From an uncultured Rikenellaceae bacterium (GTDB lineage Bacteria > Bacteroidota > Bacteroidia > Bacteroidales > Rikenellaceae), in contig CAJURV010000061.1 in the NCBI GenBank assembly GCA_910588925.1, positions 1-11,654 on the forward strand: 11,654 nt of DNA. Direction: 5' to 3'. Positions 1-5,758 of this stretch are shown here, one piece after another. Under the pieces are notes generated by a model. The model was not told the origin of the DNA. It saw nothing but the letters and a program-made list of their open reading frames with translations, and searched no databases. Each line of letters begins with the position of its first letter. Positions within the stretch are counted from its first letter, which is position 1. Position numbers and translations under genes: made by a program.

Positions 1-356
1 ACGCTCCGGAGGCGCACGCCCGCGATCGACGATTTTTGAGGTCTAAAAACCTTCGCTTCGCGCACTTTTTCTCGCCTCGGCAATCGAAACTTCGTTTCAT
101 TGCGCTCGGCTTACCGAAAAAGTTCGGCGCCCTGCGGTCTGCGGTTGTGTACGAGGGCTAGCATGCCTGCGACTTGCAGCTAATACACATATCGTTAAGC
201 TCCGATGTTTTTTTCGTCTCGCCTGCGGTTTTCCCAACCTCTATTCGGTTAATTCGTGGTTGTTATTGCGGAGCGGCACCCCGTGCCGCATTATAAATTT
301 CAGTTAATGCGCATATCTTCAGGGTGTTTTGTAGTAAACCGGTCGTCTCGCGAGCG
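1..356 (+). repeat. Dispersed non-coding repeat, copy I (right end only)
   Basis: This stretch matches 4174-4457 nearly base for base over long blocks. Shared landmarks are the GATCGACGATTTTTG block (24-38 here, 4196-4210 there), the GCGGCAC-CCC-GTGCCGC hairpin, and the end signature AATGCGCATATC (306-317) followed 26 bases later by CGTCTCGC (344-351). The window opens inside the element, so its left part is not visible. Relative to copy II it carries an extra segment of about 70 bases (about 56-126). No convincing coding frame runs through it. It lies downstream of mltG. Confidence 0.8.
64..123. repeat. About 60-nt hairpin element inserted in repeat copy I
   Basis: The arms ACTTTTTC (64-71) and GAAAAAGT (116-123) are perfect complements. 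Inside them CAAT-c-GAAAC and GTTTCATTG fold around a TTC loop. A close relative lies at 4660-4717. Copy II of the surrounding repeat lacks this segment, and TTCG stands at both junctions (52-55 and 123-126), as a short target duplication would. A small transposed hairpin (MITE- or REP-like) is an inference. Confidence 0.6.
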
Positions 357-383
357 GAATTTGGCTTTAAGTCATAATCTCAA

Positions 384-425
384 ACAGCCCTTATAAAAGG
401 TGTCGATTCCTCTTATAAGGGCTGT
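384..425 (-). terminator. Terminator-like hairpin after mltG
   Basis: ACAGCCCTTATAA (384-396) and TTATAAGGGCTGT (413-425) form a perfect 13-bp stem with a 16-base loop, six bases past the mltG stop. The U-run on the minus-strand side is weak (TTTGAGATTAT), so it may act as a 3' stabiliser rather than a strong intrinsic terminator. Confidence 0.6.
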
Positions 426-431
426 CTGTAG

Positions 432-1466
432 TTATCTTATCCCTGCTCTGTCGAGTGCTGCGGCGTATTGTTTTGCGTTGGCGTTATGTTGCGATAGGGT
501 AGTGGCGAATCGGTGGCGCCCCGATAGGTCGGGTGATGCGCAGAAGTATAGGTAGTTGTGCTTCTCATAGTCCAGTACGGCGTCTATCGCGCTTTTGGGG
601 GGGCAATATATCGGTCCGGGAGGCAGGCCGGTATGTTTATAGGTATTATACGGCGATTCTGCTTCGAGGTGTTTGAACAATATGCGTTTAAGGGTGGGAT
701 CGCCCACGGCGTATTTTACCGTTGGGTCGGCCTGTAAGGGCATATTCTTGCGTAAACGGTTGATGTATACTCCGGCTATACGCGGCTGTTCGGGAACGTA
801 TTTGCTCTCCTCTATCACTATGGAGGCCAATGTCGAGACCTCCTTACGCGATAGTCCGAGGCTTTTACGTTTGGCATCGCGTTCGCCGGCGGACCAGAAG
901 CGTTCGTACTCCTTGTTCATGCGGGCTATGAACTCTTCGGGAGTAACCGTCCAGTAAAGTTCGTAGGTGTCGGGGATGAACATGGATATGAAGTCGGCTT
1001 TGTCGAATCCGTATTCCGAAGCGACAGTGCCGCTCTTGAATGCAGCCAGCAGAGATGCCGAATCGGCCTCAATGAATTTGGATACCGAACCGGCCAAACG
1101 TTCGAGGCTACGTATGTTGTTGAATGTCACTCTTACAGGCGTTTGGTTCCCTGTGCGGAGCTTTCCTAAAAGGGAGCGGAATGTCATGCCCTTCTCTAAC
1201 TTGTAATGCCCCGGCTTGGGATTCCTATAGTCGAAACGGCGGGCCATCGCCATGAAATCGACGGTATCTTTGAGGAATCCTTCCGATTTCAGCAAGGCGG
1301 CCTGTTGCGATATGCTCGCCCCCGTTGGCATATCCACGAATCCGTTCTTGATTACAGCACTCTTGACCGCGTATGTGTAATAGGCCAGTCCGTTTACCGC
1401 TACGACGCCTATGAGCATAAGCCCCGCTAACGCTAAGACGGTGCCTCCGATTTTAATTTTTGCCAT
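432..1466 (-). CDS. mltG: Endolytic peptidoglycan transglycosylase MltG (YceG-like)
   Basis: This is a 344-residue inner-membrane lytic transglycosylase. The family cuts nascent glycan strands near the membrane and so sets their length. Residues 2-6 are basic and a single membrane helix spans about 8-30, leaving the rest periplasmic. A LysM-like segment (about 40-105) precedes the YceG catalytic domain. Family motifs visible are IPDTYELYW (164-172), ASIVIEES (214-221), LQADPTVKY (244-252) and the run from SPYNTY to GLPPGPI (271-286). E220 aligns with the last acidic residue of the ASIVEKET motif of Escherichia coli MltG; which glutamate of that motif is catalytic was not checked. Length is typical. 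The ATG at 1464-1466 directly precedes the basic stretch and helix, which supports this start. Its upstream region overlaps the divergent ffs promoter. Nothing looks broken. Confidence 0.95.
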   Translation of the reverse strand: MAKIKIGGTVLALAGLMLIGVVAVNGLAYYTYAVKSAVIKNGFVDMPTGASISQQAALLKSEGFLKDTVDFMAMARRFDYRNPKPGHYKLEKGMTFRSLLGKLRTGNQTPVRVTFNNIRSLERLAGSVSKFIEADSASLLAAFKSGTVASEYGFDKADFISMFIPDTYELYWTVTPEEFIARMNKEYERFWSAGERDAKRKSLGLSRKEVSTLASIVIEESKYVPEQPRIAGVYINRLRKNMPLQADPTVKYAVGDPTLKRILFKHLEAESPYNTYKHTGLPPGPIYCPPKSAIDAVLDYEKHNYLYFCASPDLSGRHRFATTLSQHNANAKQYAAALDRAGIR

Positions 1467-1471
1467 TATCG

Positions 1472-1502
1472 CTTGTCTTGTTAAAATTTTATACTATTTT
1501 TG
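1472..1502 (+). promoter_or_regulatory. Bacteroidetes-type promoter of ffs
   Basis: CTTG (1472-1475) is followed after 19 bases by TATTTTTG (1495-1502), an exact match to the TAnnTTTG -7 box of Bacteroidetes sigma factors. The SRP RNA begins about five bases later, which agrees with this spacing. Confidence 0.65.
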
Positions 1503-1506
1503 TCTC

Positions 1507-1608
1507 GGGTAAGTCTCATACGACCAGCTCCTGCCGAACTCCCCCAGGACCGGAAGGTAGCAAGGGTAGGCGGTCGAGCGGTGCGATATGAGTAGCTTAC
1601 CCTTTTTT
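1507..1608 (+). ncRNA. ffs: Signal recognition particle RNA, small bacterial type
   Basis: This is the RNA scaffold of the signal recognition particle, which binds Ffh and targets nascent membrane and secreted proteins. The diagnostic apical loop is visible: CCCCAGGACCGGAAGGTAGCA near 1542-1562, corresponding to the CAGGnCCGGAAGGnAGCA signature of 4.5S RNA. The ends GGGTAAG (1507-1513) and CTTACCC (1596-1602) pair to close the molecule, and CTCATA (1516-1521) pairs with TATGAG (1587-1592). A run of six T (1603-1608) follows, so the terminal helix may also act in termination. The length of about 96 nt is right for the small form without an Alu domain. It converges on the DUF389 gene. Confidence 0.93.
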
Positions 1609-1645
1609 ATTTATACCGTCCCGGACGTATACCCCCAATATTATC

Positions 1646-3034
1646 CTATCTTAGGACTATCTCCACGCGTTCGGTGGAGGTGGCCTTACGCAACCACTCT
1701 TTGACGAACTTTATCTGTTCGCCTGTCAGCCCTACGTTGCGTCCGTTCGCAGATGCTATGTAACATATCACGATACTGTCGGGCTTTTCCGCACCGTCCG
1801 TCGATAACGGCACCTTGGCCAGCGCTATCTCGGTTTTGGAGCTGTCGAGCGTAGATACGATGTTCTTGAGAGAAGTTATAGGCAATCGTCTCTGTTCGAA
1901 TCCGTCGAGCGCCTTTTCCAGCTCCTCTATGCGTTTGTCTTTGTCGGAGAGCATTGTGGCCGACATGGCGTAGAGCTTGTCTAACGATCTGTTATCGGCC
2001 CTATCGTCGTTTTCCTGTTGTCTTATAGTGAGCTTGGTGCCTGGCTCCCGGGTATCAAGCAACCCCTGTAACGAAGCTATCGTTTGGTCGGTGAGCGGTT
2101 CGCCCATCATAACCACCTCTAACCGCGAGGTGTCGCTATCGTAGCGGGCATCGTAGCGCACAACCATGCTGCGATCGAAGTTGAACGAGCTTTCGACGAA
2201 GTTTTTCATCTCGGCTTCGAAGATGGAGTTGCGGGCTATTTTGTAGCCGAGAATAACGCTCGGAACCACCATCGCCACTACCGTCACCACCATTATGCGG
2301 CGTATGCGCCATTCGTTGCGCGCATTGACGCTCTCTACCTTTTTGTATTTCATCGCCCGTATTATCACGAACGTGGAGAGCGATATGAATACCGCATTTA
2401 TAAGGAACAGATAGAGCGCTCCGAAGAAGTAATATATGTTGAGCGACGCCAACCCGTATCCAGCCGTACAAAGAGGCGGCATGAGAGCCGTAGCTATGGC
2501 CACGCCGGGTATCACTGTCGATGTGCGGTCTTTTCTCGATTGCGCCACTATGCCGGCCAAACCGCCCGCCGTTGCCACCAGTACGTCCCATACCGTAGGG
2601 GAGGTACGCGCCAGAATCTCGCTCTGGGCCGTCGACAGGGGCGATAAGAAGAAATAGAGGGTAGATACCGTCAGACTAACCGCTACCGCGAAAACGAAAT
2701 TGCGGAACGATACCTTTAACAATTCGAAATCGTTGATCCCCAACGACAGCCCTATCCCCATTATGGGACCCATCAACGGCGATATGAGCATGGCGCCGAT
2801 TATTACGGCCGCAGAGTTGACGTTTAGCCCTACGGAGGCTATTATTATGGCGAATATAAGCACCCACAGGTTGGTGCCGCTGAACTCGACACCCTTTCTT
2901 ACGTTGTCGATCACTTCGTCTTGCTCGGCCTTGTCTTTATGCAGGTCGAAACGGGTCTTGAGAAAGCCCGCTATCTTTCCGTAATTATTAACGTCCACGT
3001 CATTATGTACTTTGACTTTTGCAAAAATAAACAT
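1646..3034 (-). CDS. DUF389 family multi-spanning membrane protein
   Basis: This 462-residue integral membrane protein of unknown function belongs to the DUF389 (uncharacterised hydrophobic domain) family. The family hallmark is clear: a soluble start ending in DNVRKGVEF (43-51), then GTNLWVLIFAI and NVNSAAVIIGAMLISPLMGP (71-90). Likely membrane helices lie at about 55-72, 74-98, 112-131, 149-163, 174-193, 199-224 and 247-264. ALMPP (183-187) sits in the fifth. The last 190 residues are soluble, with a charged coiled-coil-like segment near 350-377 (DKDKRIEELEKALDGFEQR). The start is uncertain. An exact TATTTTTG promoter box (3022-3029) falls inside the first codons, and GTG at codon 13 (2996-2998) would give a shorter protein that still contains all recognisable family sequence. 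No substrate can be assigned. Confidence 0.88.
   Translation of the reverse strand: MFIFAKVKVHNDVDVNNYGKIAGFLKTRFDLHKDKAEQDEVIDNVRKGVEFSGTNLWVLIFAIIIASVGLNVNSAAVIIGAMLISPLMGPIMGIGLSLGINDFELLKVSFRNFVFAVAVSLTVSTLYFFLSPLSTAQSEILARTSPTVWDVLVATAGGLAGIVAQSRKDRTSTVIPGVAIATALMPPLCTAGYGLASLNIYYFFGALYLFLINAVFISLSTFVIIRAMKYKKVESVNARNEWRIRRIMVVTVVAMVVPSVILGYKIARNSIFEAEMKNFVESSFNFDRSMVVRYDARYDSDTSRLEVVMMGEPLTDQTIASLQGLLDTREPGTKLTIRQQENDDRADNRSLDKLYAMSATMLSDKDKRIEELEKALDGFEQRRLPITSLKNIVSTLDSSKTEIALAKVPLSTDGAEKPDSIVICYIASANGRNVGLTGEQIKFVKEWLRKATSTERVEIVLR
3022..3029 (-). promoter_or_regulatory. Candidate -7 box inside the annotated DUF389 start
   Basis: On the minus strand this reads TATTTTTG, an exact TAnnTTTG match, with TTG 16 bases upstream, slightly closer than usual. 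If used, transcription would begin near 3014, downstream of the ATG at 3032-3034, and favour the GTG at 2996-2998. In AT-rich DNA such a match can be chance. Confidence 0.3.
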
Positions 3035-3387
3035 TTTTCGGATGCCAACGGTAAAACATGTATCTGTTTTTGTCTTGGTGGGTGGTAGCGTATTGTGGAA
3101 AGTGTGTCGTGTGGTGAGGTTTTCGGTGTTGTAAAGAATGGGGGTTGCGGAGGGGCTTGATTGTATTCGTTCGGATCGGTGATGAAATTGTGTTTTCGCT
3201 TGGATTCGAGATGGTATGGTGCTTTTGGTTTGACGGCAGGAGCATTAACCTAATTTTGTATCAGAATGGGAGCCCGAACGGAGCGAGGGGTATGGGTTAG
3301 GATTTCTTGTTAAAAAGTAATGTTGTTGTTCTTGGTGAAGTTTTTCGGCGTCAGTAGTCTGCGGGGGCTACGCTTTGCGGTATTTGC
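3035..3387. other. Intergenic stretch upstream of DUF389, no gene seen
   Basis: I see no credible coding frame. The minus-strand frame at 3003-3245 is low-complexity (rich in H, N, T and P) and matches no family I recognise. The stretch contains a possible plus-strand promoter (3229-3258) and a 17-base CCCGAACGGAGCGAGGG word (3272-3288). That word is close to the reverse complement of the CCCTCGCTTCGCTCGGG word at 3702-3718. Bases before 3388 may already belong to the repeat element. Confidence 0.6.
3229..3258 (+). promoter_or_regulatory. Candidate promoter reading into repeat copy II
   Basis: TTTG (3229-3232), 18 bases, then TAATTTTG (3251-3258) fits the Bacteroidetes TTTG/TAnnTTTG pattern. 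It points away from DUF389 and into the non-coding repeat, where no gene lies downstream on this strand. It could drive a non-coding transcript. The spacing is a little short and no start site is known. Confidence 0.35.
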
Positions 3388-3524
3388 GATTGGCGAAACG
3401 GTAAATTTCCTTTTAGTTTGGAGATATGCGCATTGGCATAACTTTTTTCGGATTGGGTAAACATGACTTCTTATAATTATATGCTACTTAGTGAAATAAT
3501 TTTAGCGGCATCTTACCGGGTGTC

Positions 3525-3690
3525 ACAAGGGGCGGAGCCTGCGGGGGACCGCTTAAGCGTGACGCTCTTTCGATTCTTAGTGGCGATTTAAGCGGAAAAG
3601 GTCTATGATTGCTGTAACTTACGCGGGCCTCCGATGGGGGAGGCTCCGGCCCGCTCATCCCTCGTTCCTCGGGATTTAACGGCGGAATTT
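3525..3690. other. Conserved structured core of the repeat
   Basis: This is the best-kept segment between copies II and III (counterpart about 8450-8620). One stem joins CCGCTTAA (3549-3556) to TTAAGCGG (3588-3595). In copy III it becomes CCGCTTGAA (8478-8486) with TTTAAGCGG (8516-8524), where one A-T pair is replaced by G-T without breaking the helix. A second stem, GCGGGCC (3623-3629) with GGCCCGC (3648-3654), contains a nested TCC/GGA and is identical in copy III (8552-8558/8577-8583). The loop side carries GCTCTTTCGATTC in both. The strand is unknown; the G-U argument holds only for plus-strand RNA. Confidence 0.5.
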
Positions 3691-3703
3691 GTGTTTGATT
3701 GCC

Positions 3704-3826
3704 CTCGCTTCGCTCGGGCTTTCTATCTATGTGGGTACGCCTTACGGCGTGTTTGTGTCTGTTCGTTCATATTTACGCCACTCGCTTCGCTCGGAATTTT
3801 GCTGTTGGGAATACGCCTTACGGCGT
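3704..3826. repeat. Two 76-77-bp units with matched hairpin words
   Basis: CTCGCTTCGCTCGG occurs at 3704-3717 and 3781-3794, and TACGCCTTACGGCGT, an ACGCC/GGCGT hairpin, at 3736-3750 and 3812-3826. The sequence between these words differs, so they look like an old tandem duplication. Copy III keeps one degraded unit (about 8662-8715). Confidence 0.6.
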
Positions 3827-4115
3827 TTGGGTCGGTCGTTGTTGGGTAACGTTCTGTGCCTTGTCTTTTGCAGTTGTGTTTAGTGTAGTTGGAAGTTTAT
3901 TGGCGTTTCCGCTTAAGTCTCGTTTGTTTTTGTTGAGGACGTTTTTGTATTGCTCGTGCAGATGCATCCCCTTCGGGGACGCGTTAGGGATTTTATAGGT
4001 TCGGGTCGTACGTGTAGGAAGTTTTCGTGGAGTTTGGGAAGTACGCGACCTCTGAACGCATGAATTGTCTAGTTGTGTGCGCGGGGTTTGGTTAACGTGG
4101 GGCTGCTTCCGTCGC

Positions 4116-4221
4116 TTTTTAGCCACAAAAATCGCCGATCCCGTTCGTGAGCCATCCTCACGTACACCGAGTACGCTCCGGAGGCGCACGCCCGCGATCG
4201 ACGATTTTTGAAGTCTAAAAA
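4116..4221. repeat. Long-armed hairpin within repeat copy II
   Basis: CAAAAATCGCCGATC (4126-4140) pairs with GATCGACGATTTTTG (4196-4210) over 15 bases with one mismatch, which would be G-U in minus-strand RNA. Just outside, TTTTTAG (4116-4122) pairs with CTAAAAA (4215-4221). The interior holds its own CGTGAG-CCATC-CTCACG hairpin (4145-4161) and the palindrome CTCCGGAG. Copy I begins inside the right half. It may be a nested insertion or an RNA domain. Confidence 0.55.
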
Positions 4222-4550
4222 CCTTCGGCGCCCTGCGGTCTGCGGTTGTGTGCCCGGGCAAGCATGCCTGCGACTTGCGGTTAATGCGCATATCGTTAAG
4301 GTCCAATGTTTTTTCTTGTCTCGCCTGCGGCTTTCCTAACCTCTGTTTGGTTAATTCGTGGCGGATATCGCGGAGCGGCACCCCGTGCCGCATGGGTGGC
4401 TTCAGCTAATGCGCATATCTTAAGTGCGTCTTGTAGCATCTTATCGTCTCGCCAACCAAAAGCATTTTATATTACTTAAATCTTTGTCCCTAACGTAATA
4501 CACATGAAATATTCCAAACACACACCGCATCACTACCTTTTATTCATACT

Positions 4551-4596
4551 ATACCGCAAAATGAACATGAAGTGTTCACCACAACGTATGCGGTAT
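4551..4596. repeat. Nested palindrome
   Basis: ATACCGCA (4551-4558) and TGCGGTAT (4589-4596) are perfect complements. Inside them TGAACA (4562-4567) pairs with TGTTCA (4573-4578). Its position downstream of rnc on the minus strand would place it in a read-through 3' region. No protein binding site is recognised. Confidence 0.45.
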
Positions 4597-4620
4597 CACT
4601 GAATATCATGCACCTCAAAA

Positions 4621-4642
4621 GGGGCTGTGCCCCCTCGTTTTT
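4621..4642 (+). terminator. Terminator-like hairpin GGGGC-TGT-GCCCC with T-run
   Basis: A 5-bp GC stem (4621-4625/4629-4633) is preceded by AAAA and followed, after CTCG, by TTTTT (4638-4642). It is shaped like a plus-strand intrinsic terminator but there is no plus-strand gene upstream, only the repeat. It would end any transcript running out of the element. Confidence 0.4.
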
Positions 4643-4659
4643 GGTTCGCCTGCGGCAGT

Positions 4660-4717
4660 CGTTTTCTAGCCTCGGCAATCGAAACTTCGTTTCATTGCTC
4701 TAGGCTTATCGAAAACG
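4660..4717. repeat. About 60-nt hairpin element, second copy
   Basis: Arms CGTTTTC (4660-4666) and GAAAACG (4711-4717) enclose AGCCT/AGGCT and the same CAATcGAAAC-TTC-GTTTCATTG core as at 64-123. At the base of the stem a T-A pair in the first copy is replaced by G-C here, with both sides changed, which suggests that the fold matters. Orientation is the same as in the first copy. Confidence 0.6.
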
Positions 4718-4779
4718 TGTTCTTTTGTCGAGTGACAAAAGTAACTCTCCATGAAATGGCCTGCCGGGAGGCACTTATA

Positions 4780-4893
4780 ACATCCAATACACCACGGGTT
4801 GAAGACATAGGATAAGACAGGAATGGCTCTCCTTTTTCATGGAGAGCCATTCCTATCTTATCCTATGTCTTCAACCCGTGGTGTATTGGATGT
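4780..4893 (-). repeat. 53-bp near-perfect inverted repeat at the rnc 3' end
   Basis: Bases 4780-4832 pair with 4841-4893 around an 8-base loop (4833-4840). The only mismatch, 4818/4855, becomes a G-U pair in minus-strand RNA, so the rnc transcript could form an unbroken 53-bp helix. The inner arm covers the rnc stop codon (4858-4860) and codons 260-270. The arm boundary coincides with the first base of codon 260. No U-run follows, so it is not a standard terminator. It could be a transposed palindrome that replaced the original end of rnc, or a processing signal. Confidence 0.85.
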
Positions 4894-5670
4894 ACGGTTG
4901 TTTTTTGGATGGTGTGTTTGTTTGGTTTTGGCTTTGAATGTCAGTCCCAACGATTTGGCTGCGTTCTTGCAAGCCCGTTGTTCGGCTTCTTTTTTTGAGC
5001 TGCCGAGGCCGTGTCCCGCCTCTTTGTCGCCGATGCTGACTACTGCGTAGAACTGTTCGTCGCCGTCATCGCTGAATGTTTTGCTTTTGCTGCACTGTAT
5101 GTTGACGACACGACGCTTCTTCTGGCTCCACTCTATCAGACGGCTTTTATAGTCGGTCTCCGTTTCGGGCAATCGGGCCATGTCGATGAACCGGCCGAAG
5201 ATCCCGTTTATCAGCAGTCTGTTGACGAAATCATACCCTTTGTCGAGATATACGGCCCCTATCATGGCTTCGAACGCGTCGCCGTATATGTGTTTGTGTG
5301 CGTTGGTGTAGTTCTGTACGGCGACCACCATACGGTCGAGCCCTATCTTTATGGCAATGTCGTTGAGCGACTGACGGCTGACTATCTTGGAGCGCATCTG
5401 TGTCAGAAAGCCTTCGTTGTGATACGGAAATTCTATGTAAAGCATGTCGGAGACCACGGCCTCTATTACGGCGTCTCCGAGATATTCCAGCCGTTCGTTG
5501 TTGACATGCGTTCCGTCGTCTAGTATTACCGAAGCCGACCGGTGTATCAATGCGAGCTTGTATATCTCTATGTTATGAGGGTATATGCCCAAGGAGCGAT
5601 GTATGTCTCTGTAGTACCGCCTGTCTTCGGAGAAGAGAGCCTTGATGCAATATGCTATGCGATCTAACAT
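4858..5670 (-). CDS. rnc: Ribonuclease III
   Basis: This 270-residue double-stranded-RNA endonuclease matures rRNA and processes structured mRNAs. The catalytic domain (about 15-160) has the signature NERLEYLGDAVIEAVV (58-73), giving metal ligands E62 and D66, and GDAFEAMIGAVYLDKGY (130-146), giving D131 and E134. The double-stranded-RNA-binding domain spans about 173-243, ending GLGSSKKEAEQRACKNAAKSLG. A basic tail KAKTKQTHHPKNNR follows, and the final 11 residues TSNTPRVEDIG are encoded entirely by the arm of the 53-bp inverted repeat. They are thus probably an acquired tail. The ATG at 5668-5670 gives a family-typical start. The gene lies 88 bp behind fabF as the last cistron of acpP-fabF-rnc. 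Self-processing of its own 3' hairpin is an inference. Confidence 0.96.
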   Translation of the reverse strand: MLDRIAYCIKALFSEDRRYYRDIHRSLGIYPHNIEIYKLALIHRSASVILDDGTHVNNERLEYLGDAVIEAVVSDMLYIEFPYHNEGFLTQMRSKIVSRQSLNDIAIKIGLDRMVVAVQNYTNAHKHIYGDAFEAMIGAVYLDKGYDFVNRLLINGIFGRFIDMARLPETETDYKSRLIEWSQKKRRVVNIQCSKSKTFSDDGDEQFYAVVSIGDKEAGHGLGSSKKEAEQRACKNAAKSLGLTFKAKTKQTHHPKNNRTSNTPRVEDIG

Positions 5671-5688
5671 GTACGCTTTTAAATAAAG

Positions 5689-5724
5689 TAAAATGTATAT
5701 GACAGAAGAGCCATATACATTTTA
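5689..5724 (-). promoter_or_regulatory. Intercistronic hairpin between fabF and rnc
   Basis: TAAAATGTATATG (5689-5701) and CATATACATTTTA (5712-5724) form a perfect 13-bp stem with a 10-base loop, 19 bases ahead of the rnc ATG on the transcript. Without a U-run it is more likely an RNA processing or stability element than a terminator. RNase III could itself cut here, though a single turn of helix is short for that enzyme. Confidence 0.5.
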
Positions 5725-5758
5725 TCATAATACTACATGCCTGTATGAAAGGCCTGTA

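Larger units (their letters stand above)
3388..4457. repeat. Dispersed non-coding element, copy II (apparently complete, inverted ends)
   Basis: This non-coding block of about 1.07 kb is bounded by related sequences in opposite orientation. The left end is GATTGGCGAAACG (3388-3400), 22 bases, then GATATGCGCATT (3423-3434). The right end is AATGCGCATATC (4408-4419), 25 bases, then CGTCTCGCCAACC (4445-4457). The left part recurs at 8326-8760 (copy III) and the right part at 1-356 (copy I). Inside are many hairpins: CCGCTTAA/TTAAGCGG, a GC-rich stem at 3623-3654, two 76-77-bp units, a TCCCC-TTC-GGGGA stem at 3967-3979, and a 15-bp stem at 4126-4210. Frames crossing it are not kept between copies, so it is unlikely to encode protein. 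A non-autonomous mobile element or a structured RNA gene are both possible. Confidence 0.7.
4458..4779. other. Gene-free spacer between repeat copy II and the rnc hairpin
   Basis: I find no credible coding frame here. The first 160 bases are AT-rich and include a nested palindrome (4551-4596). They are followed by a GGGGC-TGT-GCCCC terminator-like hairpin (4621-4633) and the 60-nt hairpin element (4660-4717). A plus-strand frame at 4627-4815 only appears to be coding because it runs into the left arm of the large inverted repeat and so ends with the same residues as RNase III. Confidence 0.6.

Noticed and set aside
1612..1631. Hairpin TATAC/GTATA between ffs and DUF389 as a terminator
   Set aside because: Its tip allows only a tiny loop and no U-run follows on the minus strand, so the call is too weak.
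2136..2867. Minus- and plus-strand frames inside the DUF389 gene
   Set aside because: They overlap a well-supported membrane protein and have biased, domain-free translations.
3704..3826. Possible CRISPR-like or VNTR array
   Set aside because: There are only two units, the intervening sequence differs in a way typical of old duplication, and the words themselves are hairpins.
3634..3998. Overlapping plus-strand frames in repeat copy II
   Set aside because: Cysteine- and phenylalanine-rich translations change frame against copy III (8538-8732); only the DNA is conserved.
3818..4393. 191-residue minus-strand frame in the repeat
   Set aside because: It is rich in R, K, T and P, matches no family I know, and is cut by indels when compared with copy I. 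It is best explained as a chance frame in GC-rich repeat sequence.
4627..4815. 62-residue plus-strand frame ending TSNTPRVEDIG
   Set aside because: It shares its end with RNase III only because the inverted repeat encodes the same peptide on both strands; upstream it crosses a hairpin element.
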